A stretch of DNA of 64,000 nucleotides from NCBI RefSeq assembly GCF_900113015.1, contig NZ_FONV01000024.1, forward strand, positions 1 to 64,000, given 5' to 3'. The translations under genes and the position numbers were made by a program. How positions within the stretch are numbered: the first letter of the stretch is position 1; each line of letters begins with the position of its first letter. Origin of the DNA: Actinoplanes philippinensis (GTDB taxonomy: Bacteria; Actinomycetota; Actinomycetes; Mycobacteriales; Micromonosporaceae). Below the pieces are notes generated by a model that was given only the letters and a program-made list of their open reading frames with translations, did no database searches and was not told where the DNA came from. Below, one piece after another: positions 42,300 to 51,119 of this stretch.

Positions 42300-43264
42300 A
42301 CGTCCAATTTAGATCCCGCCCGGACCCGCGCGTCCTCCGCCGGATAGTCGAACCAGCCCCCGGGATCGTCCGGCCGGTTCCGCAGCAGCCAGCCGACCTC
42401 CCCGGTGACCGTCGACGCGAAGTCGCCGACCGGCCGGTACCCGAGTCGTTCGGCGGCGGTCGTGTCCAGCACGATCGGCGGGATCCGGTGCCACGGATGC
42501 CATCCCGTCTCGTCGTCGTCGGCCACCGTGATCTCGTCCCAGGTGTGGCCGGCCAGACCGGCGATCACCCGGGAGATGGCGCGGCCGTCCGGGGCGTCCG
42601 GGTCGGCGGCGTTCAGGATCCGCCGGCCAGGGTTGTCGGCGACGCACGCGACCAGGGCGGCGATGTTCACCGCGGCGGACGTGTGGTCGGCGCCCCGGCC
42701 GCCTCCGGCGAGCAGCACGTACGGCCGGCGGTCGAGGGCACGTTTGAGGAACCACCAGGTGCGCGCCGGGTCCGCGCCGGGGCCGTGCACCTTCGACGCT
42801 CGCAGCACGGTCACCGGGGCGCCGCTGTCCAGGAGCAGCTGCTCGGCGGCGACCTTGTTCGGGCCGTACCCCTCGGGCGAGTCGTAATCCATGTCGCCGG
42901 GCGGCAGGGTCGGCTGCTCCTCGGTGACCGGGCCGTCGAAACGGGGCGGCTCCGGCGAGTTGACGTGGTTGCCACGGGCGTCCACGTAGACCGCCTTGCT
43001 GGAGATCATCACCGCGGAGCCGGCGTCACGCATCAGCGGGAGCACCCGGCGGGCGTGCTCGGCGGTGTAGCAGGCGCAGTCGACCACCAGGTCGTACGCG
43101 CCGGAGGGAAGATGGTCGTGGTCGGCCAGGAGCAGGGTCGCGCCCGGCGGGACCGGACGAGGCCGGCGGCCGGTCGCGGTGACCCGCCAGCCCGCCTCGA
43201 TCAGGTGACGGGCGACGGCGCCGCCGATCAGGCCGGTGCCGCCGATTACCAGAGCGTGTCGCAT
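42296..43264 (-). CDS. NAD-dependent epimerase/dehydratase-family protein
   Basis: A 322-residue extended SDR. HALVIGGTGLIGGAVARHL is the nucleotide loop, CACYTAEHARRVLPLM resembles the isoflavone-reductase-like/CSP41-type branch, and GYGPNKVAAEQLL holds the Tyr-x-x-x-Lys pair. WHRIPPIVLDTTAAERLGYRPVG is a typical C-terminal substrate domain. It starts only 18 bases from the divergent gene at 43283 and is coupled to the STAND regulator downstream. The substrate is unknown. Confidence 0.82.
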   Translation of the reverse strand: MRHALVIGGTGLIGGAVARHLIEAGWRVTATGRRPRPVPPGATLLLADHDHLPSGAYDLVVDCACYTAEHARRVLPLMRDAGSAVMISSKAVYVDARGNHVNSPEPPRFDGPVTEEQPTLPPGDMDYDSPEGYGPNKVAAEQLLLDSGAPVTVLRASKVHGPGADPARTWWFLKRALDRRPYVLLAGGGRGADHTSAAVNIAALVACVADNPGRRILNAADPDAPDGRAISRVIAGLAGHTWDEITVADDDETGWHPWHRIPPIVLDTTAAERLGYRPVGDFASTVTGEVGWLLRNRPDDPGGWFDYPAEDARVRAGSKLDV

Positions 43265-43282
43265 GGTCGATAGTCTGCCCGA

Positions 43283-44179
43283 GTGACCTCACGCGCGGAG
43301 GCGGTCGACCTCTGTCTGGAAGCTCTGGCCACCGGCCGGGTCCACGGCATCTCGCCCAATCACGACCCCGCACACGCGCCGTTCCTCCAGACCGTCGTCG
43401 GCGACCACGGCATGGTCCGTGACTTCGGCCTGTACGAGGCGTATTTCACCCGCTGGTCGGCCGCGCAGCCGTGGCAGTGCCAGTTCGTCGTGGTGCAGGC
43501 ACATCGGATCCGCAAGCCGCCCAGGTGGCGACGACTGCTGCGCGGGCTGGACGGGTTCGACCTGGTGCCCGGCGATCTGACGGTGCCCGGCTCGGAGTAC
43601 ATCCGGGTCCTCGCCTCGGACAGCGAGGCCTGCGTCGACACCGCCAGCGGGCGGCTCATGAAGATCAGCATCCCGGCCGCGCCGCCCCTCACCCGGCCCG
43701 GCCCCGCGCCGCAGCACCTGCGCCGCCGGGTGCGCGCCGTGGCCGCCGGCCCGTCCGCCGGCTGGCCCGGGATCCCACCCGCCGACTGGGCACACGTCGT
43801 CGCCGCCCTCGGCAGCCTGCACCGTGACGAGCCGGAGCGCCGTGCCGTCTGGACCGCCTACGGCCTCAGCGTGCTGGAGCATGCCGCCGCTATCTGGCCG
43901 GCCGACGAGTGGGCGTGGCGCTGGTCCCGGTTCGTCCTGGACCGGCCGGGCACGATCCCGGTCGGCGAGGTCGGCCGGGTCTGCCTGGCGGCGCTGCCGA
44001 TGACAGCCGGCGAGGCGGCGGAACTCCCCCGGGACTGGCGGGCCCGTACGCCCGACGTCGTCCGCCGGTCCCGGATGACGATGGCTCTGCTGCGCTGCGC
44101 GGCCGAGGACGTCGCGCCGCCACCGCCACCGACCCCGGAGATGGCGGCCTGGCAACCGCTGCTGCGCCACATCGGCTGA
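43283..44179 (+). CDS. Hypothetical protein (leaderless start)
   Basis: A 298-residue soluble protein I do not recognise. The N-terminal 110 residues are mixed alpha/beta with many aromatics (GMVRDFGLYEAYFTRW, WQCQFVVVQAHRI), followed by a Pro/Arg linker (about 125-150) and a helical C-terminal part with WAHVVAALGSLHRDEPER and WPADEWAWRWSRFVLD. The layout, with a short aromatic lead domain and a helical tail, is like that of some actinobacterial immunity-type hypotheticals, but this is only a likeness. TAGTCT ends six bases before the GTG, so the transcript is probably leaderless. Confidence 0.65.
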   Translation: MTSRAEAVDLCLEALATGRVHGISPNHDPAHAPFLQTVVGDHGMVRDFGLYEAYFTRWSAAQPWQCQFVVVQAHRIRKPPRWRRLLRGLDGFDLVPGDLTVPGSEYIRVLASDSEACVDTASGRLMKISIPAAPPLTRPGPAPQHLRRRVRAVAAGPSAGWPGIPPADWAHVVAALGSLHRDEPERRAVWTAYGLSVLEHAAAIWPADEWAWRWSRFVLDRPGTIPVGEVGRVCLAALPMTAGEAAELPRDWRARTPDVVRRSRMTMALLRCAAEDVAPPPPPTPEMAAWQPLLRHIG

Positions 44180-44274
44180 CCGCTCGAGTCGCGGATCCAC
44201 GACCCCATAGATACGATTCGATCACCGCACGGGGGCGGTCCTCGCGCGGTGTGCGGCACACCATCCATGGGGGA

Positions 44275-45342
44275 ATGCCAGTGCGCCACTCGAAGAAGTT
44301 CATCCTGCTCACCACCACTCTCCTCGCCGGGCTGACCGGCGCCGCGGCCCTGCCCGGCGTGGCCCTGGCAGCGGCGGCGCCGACCGTCACCACCCTGCCG
44401 TTCAGCGACCCGTTCGACGTCGTCAGCACCGGCGACCGCGTCTTCGTCAGCGGCGGGCGCGAGTCGAGCCAGATCGCCGTGACCGACGCGGCCGGCACGA
44501 TCACCGGCACCATCGACGGGCTGGAGGGGCCGACCAAACTGCAGCTCAGCAACGACCGCAAGACGCTCTACGTGACCTTGCGCACGGCCGGCGAGATCGC
44601 CGCGTTCGACACCGGCTCACTGCTGCGCTCGGCCACGTACGACATCGGCGACGGCACCTGCCCGTCGTCGCTGGCCTTCACCGGCAGGTATGTCTGGTTC
44701 GGATACGGCTGCGGCGGCTGGGAGGGCAACATCGGCCGCATCGACCTCGGCCGCCAGCCGGCCGTGATCACCAAGGGCCTCGCCGACACCAGCTTCTACA
44801 CGCCGCCGCTGCTCGCGTCGGCGCTGCGCAACACCAAGGTCCTGCTGGCCGGCGACGAGGGCCAGAGCCCGTCGGGCCACATCGCCTACGCGATCGGCGC
44901 CGGCGGCGCCCTCACCCGGATCAGCGCCACCACCTCGGAGAACTCCGGAGGCAACGGCCAGGACCTGGCCCTCGACCCGACCGGCGTCACCGCGTTCTCC
45001 GCCAACGGCGCGCCCTACCAGGTGCGATCGTTCCCGGTCGCCGACATGAGCAGGACCGCGACGCTGTACGACACGGGCGCGTACCCGAGCGCTGTCGACA
45101 TCTCCCGCGACGGCACGCGGGTGGCGGGCGGAATCTTCGCCTGGTACGACCCGGACGTCTACGTCTTCAACCCCGACGGCACCCTGATCACCCGCTTCGA
45201 ACTGGGCGGCACCGACCACACCCTGGTCCCCGGCGCCCTGAGCTGGTCCTCGAACGGCCGCCGCCTGTACGCGGTCAGCAACGACGGCTACCTGCACACC
45301 ACACCGGCCCAGCTGCACGTCCTGCCCGTCCCGTCCGCCTGA
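44275..45342 (+). CDS. Secreted beta-propeller protein
   Basis: A 355-residue exported protein. The signal peptide (KKFILLTTTLLAGLTGAAAL, cleavage near ALA-AAAP) is followed by repeated propeller-type strands: DPFDVVSTGDRVFVSGG, GPTKLQLSNDRKTLYVTL, PSSLAFTGRYVWFGY, DLALDPTGVTAFSANG, PSAVDISRDGTRVAGG and PGALSWSSNGRRLYAVS. These resemble YncE/WD40-like lactonase-fold repeats. No catalytic residues can be named. A TACGAT at 44212-44217 may be its promoter -10 box, giving a leader of about 55 bases; GGGGGA precedes the ATG. A strong hairpin follows the stop. Confidence 0.75.
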   Translation: MPVRHSKKFILLTTTLLAGLTGAAALPGVALAAAAPTVTTLPFSDPFDVVSTGDRVFVSGGRESSQIAVTDAAGTITGTIDGLEGPTKLQLSNDRKTLYVTLRTAGEIAAFDTGSLLRSATYDIGDGTCPSSLAFTGRYVWFGYGCGGWEGNIGRIDLGRQPAVITKGLADTSFYTPPLLASALRNTKVLLAGDEGQSPSGHIAYAIGAGGALTRISATTSENSGGNGQDLALDPTGVTAFSANGAPYQVRSFPVADMSRTATLYDTGAYPSAVDISRDGTRVAGGIFAWYDPDVYVFNPDGTLITRFELGGTDHTLVPGALSWSSNGRRLYAVSNDGYLHTTPAQLHVLPVPSA

Positions 45343-45355
45343 CCGACAGCACCCG

Positions 45356-45385
45356 CCCCGGGGACGGGCTCGTCCCGCCCCGGGG
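45356..45385 (+). terminator. Hairpin terminator after the beta-propeller gene
   Basis: CCCCGGGGACGGG and CCCGCCCCGGGG pair over 12 bases with a single bulged A and a five-base loop, 13 bases after the stop. Confidence 0.7.
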
Positions 45386-45451
45386 CTCCTCCCGCCACAG
45401 GGATCCTCCCGCCACAGGGATCCTTCCGCCACGGGGCTCCTTCCGCCACGG
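45384..45451. repeat. Four tandem 17-base units
   Basis: Units of the form GG(C/A)TCCT(C/T)CCGCCAC(A/G)G run head to tail four times. They lie in the 265-base gap 45343-45607 between the propeller gene and the HAD gene, which holds no supported gene. Confidence 0.85.
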
Positions 45452-45478
45452 GGCCGAGGGGTCATCCGGCCCATCGCG

Positions 45479-45526
45479 GCGGGCGGCAGGCGCAGCGGGC
45501 GGCAGGCGCAGCAGGCGGCAGGCGCA
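45479..45526. repeat. Three tandem 16-base units
   Basis: GCGGGCGGCAGGCGCA occurs twice exactly and a third time with one change (GCAGGCGGCAGGCGCA). It lies 27 bases after the 17-base array and is unrelated to it in sequence. Confidence 0.85.
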
Positions 45527-45607
45527 GCCATCCCGGGCGAGTCGTAGTCGGGCCGCTCGACACGAGGCGAGGCAGCCCGCGGGTCGGCGGCGCGGTAGCG
45601 TGCGGCC

Positions 45608-46267
45608 GTGGTTCGCGGGGTGGTGTTCTTCGACGTGGACGGGACGTTGGTGCCCGGGACGAGCAGTGGGCAGTATCTGGCCGGATCGCTGGGGCACGCG
45701 CCGGTGGTCCGGGAGGCCGAGGCGGCCTATGCGGCGGGCGCCCTGAGCAATCGGGAGGTGTCCGTTCTCGACGCCGAGGGCTGGGCCGGGCATGAGCCGG
45801 CCGAGGTGATCGGGCTTCTCGGGTCGATGCCGCTGGTGGGCGGGATAGCGGAGACCGTCGGGTGGTGCCGCCGCAACGATCTCGTCCCGGTTCTGGCGAC
45901 GCTGGCGTGGGATGTGGTCGGGGCGTTCCTGTGCCGGCGGTTCGGGTTCGACCGTGCCTGCGGACCGCGGCTGGAGGTCAGCGACGGCCGGTACACCGGG
46001 CGGGTCGCCGAACACTTCGACGAGCTGGGCAAACGGGACTTCGCGGTGGCCGTCGCCGGAGAGCTGGGGGTGCCGCTGTCCCGGTGCGTGGCCATCGGGG
46101 ACAGCCGATCGGATCTGCCGCTCTTCGCCGAGGTCGGGCTGGCCGTCGCCGTCAACGCGACACCGGAAGCGAGCGCGGCAGCACACGTGCGAGCCGACGG
46201 CGACGACCTACGGGCGGTGCTGCCGCTGATGGCCGCGTGGCTGCCACCCACAGCCCGGCAGCCCTGA
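45608..46267 (+). CDS. HAD-IB family phosphatase (SerB-like)
   Basis: A 219-residue haloacid dehalogenase-superfamily phosphatase. Motif I is FFDVDGTLVPG with the nucleophile Asp, motif II is LATLAWD, motif III is the Lys of LGKRDFAVAVA, and motif IV is GDSRSDLPLF. Subclass IB includes phosphoserine phosphatase and related enzymes; the cap region is short. The GTG start is preceded by TAGCGT at a six-base distance, as in other leaderless genes here. The substrate is unknown. Confidence 0.88.
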   Translation: MVRGVVFFDVDGTLVPGTSSGQYLAGSLGHAPVVREAEAAYAAGALSNREVSVLDAEGWAGHEPAEVIGLLGSMPLVGGIAETVGWCRRNDLVPVLATLAWDVVGAFLCRRFGFDRACGPRLEVSDGRYTGRVAEHFDELGKRDFAVAVAGELGVPLSRCVAIGDSRSDLPLFAEVGLAVAVNATPEASAAAHVRADGDDLRAVLPLMAAWLPPTARQP

Positions 46268-46472
46268 GACCATCGGACCGCCTTCTGGATCCTGACCCTC
46301 CTTGGACACACGCGGCGACCACGGTGACAGCGGACGAAGCCTCGGCACCACCGCGGCGGTGCCGACGACTCGGCCATTCCCTCCACCATGAACTTCCGCA
46401 CCGCCACATCGTCCTGGCGGTGCACAGCGCGACGGCAGAGGGCTGACCCCCGACGTCACCGTGCCCCGGCAG

Positions 46473-46585
46473 GGCCACGCGAGGAACGGGGACGGCCGGG
46501 CCACGCGAGGAACAGGGACGGCCGGGCCACGCGAGGAACAGGGACGGCCGGGCCACGCGAGGAGCGGGGACGGCCGGGCCACGGC
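46473..46585. repeat. 26-base tandem repeat array next to the MFS gene
   Basis: The unit GGCCACGCGAGGAACAGGGA plus CGGCCG starts at 46473, 46499, 46525, 46551 and (partial) 46577, with only single-base differences. The period is not a multiple of three, so the array is not built as coding sequence. It ends 11 bases before the stop codon of the leftward MFS gene. The rest of the gap 46268-46472 shows no gene; an imperfect hairpin GGCACC/GGTGCC lies near 46345. Confidence 0.9.
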
Positions 46586-46595
46586 GTGCGGGTCG

Positions 46596-47756
46596 CTACT
46601 TCGTCATCGTCAGCAAGGTTGTCGCGGCGGCCGCGAAGAGGGCCGCCGCGGCGAAGATCAGGGGCGGGTGGCCGTACCCGATGAGGGAACCGAAGACGAC
46701 GCCCGCGGTGACCGGGACGCAGGCCTCGGCGATGGCGCTGACGCCCGTGAGGGCGCCCTGGACCGTGCCCTGTTCGTCGGCGCCGATGGTCCGGGAGATC
46801 CAGGACTGGGTGGCGACGCCGCCGAACGAGCCGGCCACTCCGACCGCCTGCCACGTGTAGAGCATCCACGGCGCCGTGGTGAAGGCGATGCCGGTCAGCG
46901 ACACGGCGCCGATCAGGCTGCCGGCGATCGCGGCGCGGCGGTCGCCGAGACGGCGGACGATTCCGCTGACCGCCCGTGCCTGGAAGATCGCGCCGGCCAG
47001 AGCGGCGGTGGCCATGACGACGCCGATGTGGGCGGTGCTCCAGGCGAACTGGACGGTGAGGAAGAACGACCACACCGACTGGTGGATCATGCGGGCGATG
47101 TCGGCGCACAGCCGGGCTCGGGTGAGGCGGCCCAGAACCGGGCGGCGCAGGACCGTGGTGAGGGCGCCGAACGGGTTCGCGGCGCGCACGGTGAGCGGGG
47201 TGACGCCGTCGCCGGGGCGGGACTCGGGCAGGACGAACCAGCCGTAGGCGGCGTTGGCGAAACAGAGCAGGGCCGCGACAAGGAACGGCAGGCGTACGCC
47301 GACCGCGCCGAGCAGCCCACCGAGGACCGGCCCGGCGACGAAGCCGAGACCGAAGGCGGCGCCGATCAAGCCGTACGCCCGGGCCCGCCCCGACGGTTCG
47401 GTGACGTCCGCGACATACGCGTTGACCACGGTGTTCGTGCCCGCGCAGGCCCCGGCGAGAGCGTGGAAGGCCAGGAGCGCCCACGGGCCGGACGCCGAGG
47501 CGTGGGCCAGCCAGTCGACGCCGAGGCAGATCAGCGACACGAGCAGGACGGGGCGGCGGCCGTACCGGTCGGAGATCCGGCCGAGCAGCGGCGACACCGC
47601 GAACTGCAGCACGCCGTAGGTGGAGCCGAGCACCCCGGACCAGAGGACCGCGGTGGCCGGATCGGCGGTGACCACGGTCATCAGGGCGGGCATGATCGGC
47701 ACGATCAGGCCGAGCCCGAGCATGTCGAGGAAGACGGTGACGAGCAGGAATCTCAA
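46596..47756 (-). CDS. MFS transporter, TetA-like drug/proton antiporter
   Basis: A 386-residue 12-helix exporter. FLDMLGLGLIVPIMPALM is the characteristic first helix of the TetA group, GRISDRYGRRPVLL is MFS motif A, and GFVAGPVLGGLLG is motif C of antiporters. The start is TTG at 47756, with GGAG seven bases upstream. The likely role is drug or metabolite efflux, but tetracycline specificity cannot be claimed. No regulator is directly coupled. Downstream lies the 26-base repeat array instead of a simple terminator. Confidence 0.88.
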   Translation of the reverse strand: MRFLLVTVFLDMLGLGLIVPIMPALMTVVTADPATAVLWSGVLGSTYGVLQFAVSPLLGRISDRYGRRPVLLVSLICLGVDWLAHASASGPWALLAFHALAGACAGTNTVVNAYVADVTEPSGRARAYGLIGAAFGLGFVAGPVLGGLLGAVGVRLPFLVAALLCFANAAYGWFVLPESRPGDGVTPLTVRAANPFGALTTVLRRPVLGRLTRARLCADIARMIHQSVWSFFLTVQFAWSTAHIGVVMATAALAGAIFQARAVSGIVRRLGDRRAAIAGSLIGAVSLTGIAFTTAPWMLYTWQAVGVAGSFGGVATQSWISRTIGADEQGTVQGALTGVSAIAEACVPVTAGVVFGSLIGYGHPPLIFAAAALFAAAATTLLTMTK

Positions 47757-47837
47757 CGTCGGCTCCGGTGGGTCGAGGTGGGCGTAAGCCCCCCTCGAAA
47801 CCCATCGCGAGCACGGAGGATCAGATTATCGGTGCGG

Positions 47838-48464
47838 TCAAACGGTTTTTTCGTAGTACGACGTGACGGCCGGCTGACCGGTGTAGTTCGGCCCGGCCCG
47901 GTCGTCGGCGCCCCGATACCGGTAGGGCAGGTCCAGCGCCCGCGGGCCGGTGCACGTGAGGCGTTTGCGGCGGCTGTCGTAGTCGACGCCGGCGGCGCGC
48001 AGCAACGCGGCCAGCCGCCGGCCGCCGGGCTGGATCGAGGCGAGGTCGAGGTCGGCGACGAAGGTCCCGGCAGGCGTCAGCCACGTCAGGACCCGGCGGA
48101 GCACACCCAGCTTGTCCCCCACGTAGGGCAGCCCGTGCACGCACGTGATCAGGTCGAACGCCCGGCTCGGCGACCACGTCTCGAGCGGCGCCGCGATCAG
48201 GGTCACTCCGGGTGGCGCGGGCCGGAACGCGTCGACCAGATCCACCCCCACGAGCGTGACGTCCTCGGTGTGCCCGGCGGCCTGGATCAGCGCCCGGCCG
48301 CTGCCGCAGCACAGGTCCAGCCACGCCGTCCCGGCCCTGGTCAACGGGTCGAAGCCGAGCACCTTCGCGTAGCTGTTGACCCCGTGCAGCTGGCGTTCCC
48401 GGTTCATCGCGTTGTTGGCGACGACCGACGAGGCGTGCAGGGCGCGATCATCGAGCAGTTCCAC
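47838..48464 (-). CDS. Class I SAM-dependent methyltransferase
   Basis: A 208-residue methyltransferase. WLDLCCGSGRALIQAA is the SAM-binding glycine loop, VTLVGVDLVD the acidic strand, and FDLITCVHGLPYVGD motif IV. The lead (LHASSVVANNAMNRERQLHG) is common in small-molecule methyltransferases of actinomycetes. GTG at 48464 is the first start in frame that keeps the domain complete; no strong ribosome site is seen, so the start is uncertain. It is divergent from the AraC gene. The substrate is unknown. Confidence 0.82.
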   Translation of the reverse strand: MELLDDRALHASSVVANNAMNRERQLHGVNSYAKVLGFDPLTRAGTAWLDLCCGSGRALIQAAGHTEDVTLVGVDLVDAFRPAPPGVTLIAAPLETWSPSRAFDLITCVHGLPYVGDKLGVLRRVLTWLTPAGTFVADLDLASIQPGGRRLAALLRAAGVDYDSRRKRLTCTGPRALDLPYRYRGADDRAGPNYTGQPAVTSYYEKTV

Positions 48465-48557
48465 CGTGTCACTCTGCCAAACATGATCGGATCGGGCCAG
48501 GACGATCGGGCGCCGGCCGGGCCCCGGGAACGAGAGTGGAAGCCGAAGGGAGACCTC

Positions 48558-49427
48558 ATGATCTCGGCACTCAACCGCCTCGTCGGCCTGGTCGAGGAGG
48601 ACCTCGGCGCGGAACTGGACCTCGGCGCTACGGCGCGGAGTCTCGGAACCACCGAGTACCACCTGCGGCGGATGTTCTCGTCGCTGGCCGGCATGCCCCT
48701 GTCGGAGTATGTCCGGCGGCGCCGGATGACGGTGGCCGCCGGTGACGTGGTCCGCGGCGCGGGCGATCTGCTCGACATCGCGGTGCGCTACGGGTACGGC
48801 TCGACCGAGGCGTTCGGCCGTGCGTTCCGGGCGGTCCACGGCGCCGGGCCCGGTGAGGTACGCCGGGACGGAGGTCCCCTTCGGACCCAGCCACAACTCA
48901 GGTTCCGCCTGACCGTCGAAGGGAGCACCCCCATGGACACCCGCATCGCCGACCGGCCCGCCTTCCGGCTCGTCGGCCACGCCGCGAGGGTTCCGCTGAT
49001 CCACGAAGGCGTCAACCCGCACATCCACCGGCACATCGCCGCGCTGCCGGCCGAGGAGCACCAGCGGCTCAAGGATCTCGGCGACACCGAGCCGGCCGGG
49101 CTGCTGCAGGTCACCGACGGTGTCGAGCCCGACGCCCCGGAGGGCAGCGAACTCACCTACCTGCACGGGGTCGCCGTCACCGGGCAGACGCCGGTGCCGG
49201 ACGACCTCGACGCGATCGAGGTGCCGGCCGGGAAGTGGGCGGTCTTCCACGCCAGCGGCCCCTTCCCGGACACCCTCCAGGCGACGTGGGCGGCGACGGC
49301 GACCGCATGGTTCCCGTCCAACCCGTGGCGCCTGCGGCCGGGGCCGTCGATCGTGACGATCCTGGACCGGGCCGGCGATTTCAGCACCGCCACCACCGAA
49401 CTGTGGCTGCCGGTCGAACCCGCCTGA
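48558..49427 (+). CDS. AraC-type regulator with GyrI-like effector domain
   Basis: A 289-residue regulator. Residues 5-105 are an AraC-type double HTH placed at the N-terminus (DLGATARSLGTTEYHLRRMF, DLLDIAVRYGYGSTEAFGRAF), and residues about 125-289 are a GyrI/SOUL-like small-molecule-binding domain (RIADRPAFRLVGHAARVPLI, IEVPAGKWAVFHASGPF). This order resembles Rob/SoxS-related multidrug sensors such as those joined to a GyrI domain. GAAGGGAGA lies before the ATG. It may control the divergent methyltransferase or the MFS exporter further left. Confidence 0.9.
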   Translation: MISALNRLVGLVEEDLGAELDLGATARSLGTTEYHLRRMFSSLAGMPLSEYVRRRRMTVAAGDVVRGAGDLLDIAVRYGYGSTEAFGRAFRAVHGAGPGEVRRDGGPLRTQPQLRFRLTVEGSTPMDTRIADRPAFRLVGHAARVPLIHEGVNPHIHRHIAALPAEEHQRLKDLGDTEPAGLLQVTDGVEPDAPEGSELTYLHGVAVTGQTPVPDDLDAIEVPAGKWAVFHASGPFPDTLQATWAATATAWFPSNPWRLRPGPSIVTILDRAGDFSTATTELWLPVEPA

Positions 49428-49436
49428 GGGTGTTTG

Positions 49437-50096
49437 ATGGAGTCCATGCGACTCCTGCGTGTTGATCTGGACGAGGTGGATTACGGCACGGCCGTGGGGT
49501 GGATGGCGGAGTGGGCGGAGGAGCGCCGGGCGGGCGCCGCACCGGATCGGCTCTTCCTGCTCAGCCATCCACCGGTCATCACCTACGGCCGCCGGACCCC
49601 GCCGGGTGACCTGCCCGGGGACCTGTCGGCGATCCCGGTCGTGGAGGTCGACCGGGGCGGCAACGCCACCTATCACGGGCCGGGACAGCTCGTCGGATAC
49701 CTGGTGATGGACCTGCGTGAGTGGGGGCCGGTCGACGTGGTCCGCTGGCTGGAGAACGGGCTGATCGACGCGCTGGCCGGGCTGGGTTTCGCCACCGAGC
49801 GCCGGGACACTCCCCCGGGCTCGCCCAGCCTGGTCGGCGTGTGGACGCCGGACGGCCGCAAACTCGTCTCGATCGGCATGCGCATCCGTGGCGGGGTGAC
49901 CACTCACGGGTTCGCCCTCAACATCGATCCTGACCTCTCGGTTTTCGACAGTTTCGTGGCGTGCAGCCTCGACGACGTGGCGATGACCTCGCTGCGCCGT
50001 CTCGCCGGCGAGCAGGGCCTGCGCATGCCGGCCGAGGCCGAGATCCGCGACGCGATCACGGCCGCCCTGACCGCGGGCGCAACGGCCCGCACATAA
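49437..50096 (+). CDS. lipB: Lipoyl(octanoyl) transferase
   Basis: A 219-residue enzyme that moves octanoate from acyl carrier protein to lipoyl domains, the first step of lipoate synthesis. GGNATYHGPGQLVGYLVMDL is the family signature, the conserved Lys lies in DGRKLVSIG and the nucleophile Cys in FVACSLDD. The ATG at 49437 has GAGGG six bases upstream; the ATG at 49446 would be 15 bases from it. LipA is not beside it, unlike the common lipB-lipA arrangement, so it may be a second copy. Confidence 0.9.
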   Translation: MESMRLLRVDLDEVDYGTAVGWMAEWAEERRAGAAPDRLFLLSHPPVITYGRRTPPGDLPGDLSAIPVVEVDRGGNATYHGPGQLVGYLVMDLREWGPVDVVRWLENGLIDALAGLGFATERRDTPPGSPSLVGVWTPDGRKLVSIGMRIRGGVTTHGFALNIDPDLSVFDSFVACSLDDVAMTSLRRLAGEQGLRMPAEAEIRDAITAALTAGATART

Positions 50097-50099
50097 AGC

Positions 50100-50335
50100 C
50101 ACGGCGGCCGGCAGCCCGCACATGAAGCAGACGCGGCCGCAGACCGCACAGGGGGGCAACCGCGGCCGGCAGCCGCACAGGGGGCAACCGCGGCCGGCGT
50201 AAATGGCAACCGCGCCCGGGCCGGCACAGGAACCAACCACAGGCGTGCGGCCGGGGCACAAACCAACCGCGGCCGGCGGCCCGCACGTGAGGCAAGCGAG
50301 GTCAGCCGCCCGCCGGCCGGCAACCGCGGAAAAGC
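50100..50335. repeat. Degenerate GC-rich repeats after lipB
   Basis: The core AACCGCGGCCGGC, usually followed by GCCGCAC and AGGGGGCA-like sequence, recurs with drift at about 30-base intervals between lipB and the convergent ArsR gene (for example near 50159, 50187 and 50266). Copies differ by substitutions and small indels. No gene is supported in this 243-base gap. Confidence 0.65.
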
Positions 50336-50339
50336 CGGG

Positions 50340-51119
50340 CTACCCCCGGAGCGTGGCGTGCATCTCCCATGGCGCCTGTGGCAGGACATGGCCCGTCTCC
50401 AGCAGGGACTTCAGATTGGCCATGACCGCCGGCCACCCGTGTGAGACGGCCTCCACGTCGTCATCGGTCGCCAGCTTCACATGGGTGACGGTCAGCCGGA
50501 CGATCTCCTGGTGTGGCTCGATCAGGAAGGTGACCGTCGACGCGTCCGGCCCGGCGCCCGAGCCCGCCTCCCCGAACGTCATGACGAGCCGGGTGGGCGG
50601 CTCGGCCTCGAGGACCACCCCTCCCCCGTCGGCGATGCCGGACCCGTCGGTCCGCCGATGCTCCCATGGCGAGCCCGGCCGCCAGTCGGACACGTTGCTG
50701 TGCCCCCAGAACTCGCCGGTCAGGTCGGCCGAGGTCAGCGCCTCCCAGACGCGCTCGGGGGTGGCGTGGATGTACGTCACATACACGAAATCGGGTTTCA
50801 CCCTGTGCTCCTCCGCATGGCGCCGGACGTCGTAGAGGATCCGCAGTCGCGGCTCCTCGAACGGGGCCAGCCAGCGCATCTGCAACTCGTGGATCGGGAC
50901 CGGATTGAGGTAGTGCAGCTTCTCCCGGCCGCGCCGGACCGTGCTGATCAGATTGGCCTCCTCCAGCACGGCCAGGTGCTGGGTGACCGACTGCCGGGTG
51001 ATGGACAGGCTCCCGCACAGCCGGCCCAGCGTCTGACCGTTCTCCTCGCGCAGGCTGTCGAGCAGCCGGCGGCGGGTCGGATCGGCGAGCGCCCGGAAGA
51101 CCATGTCCATGACCTGCAT
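50340..51119 (-). CDS. ArsR-type HTH fused to an SRPBCC (AHSA1) domain
   Basis: A 259-residue two-domain protein. Residues about 3-95 form an ArsR winged helix (VFRALADPTRRRLLDSLRE, SITRQSVTQHLAVLEEANLI); from about 110 an AHSA1/SRPBCC lipid-pocket domain follows (FVYVTYIHATPERVWEALTS, LTGEFWGHSNVSDWRPGSPW). In other actinomycetes these are separate coupled genes; here they are one chain. The ATG at 51119 is chosen over those at 51140 and 51110; the choice rests on GGGG eight bases upstream and is not certain. Palindromes around the start suggest autoregulation. Confidence 0.85.
   Translation of the reverse strand: MQVMDMVFRALADPTRRRLLDSLREENGQTLGRLCGSLSITRQSVTQHLAVLEEANLISTVRRGREKLHYLNPVPIHELQMRWLAPFEEPRLRILYDVRRHAEEHRVKPDFVYVTYIHATPERVWEALTSADLTGEFWGHSNVSDWRPGSPWEHRRTDGSGIADGGGVVLEAEPPTRLVMTFGEAGSGAGPDASTVTFLIEPHQEIVRLTVTHVKLATDDDVEAVSHGWPAVMANLKSLLETGHVLPQAPWEMHATLRG

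Noticed and set aside
46152..46582. Minus-strand frames with repeated ARPS/PGRP-type peptides through the 26-base array
   Set aside because: The array period is not a multiple of three, so the frames arise from the repeat itself; no ribosome site or homology is visible.
46473..46585. CRISPR array at the 26-base repeats
   Set aside because: There are no unique spacers between units and no cas gene in the window.
49437..50096. A lipoate synthesis operon
   Set aside because: Only lipB is present; lipA and other lipoate genes are not in the window.
45343..50339. A genomic island or integrated element around the repeat arrays
   Set aside because: No integrase, transposase, tRNA or flanking direct repeats were seen, and base composition is like the rest of the window.
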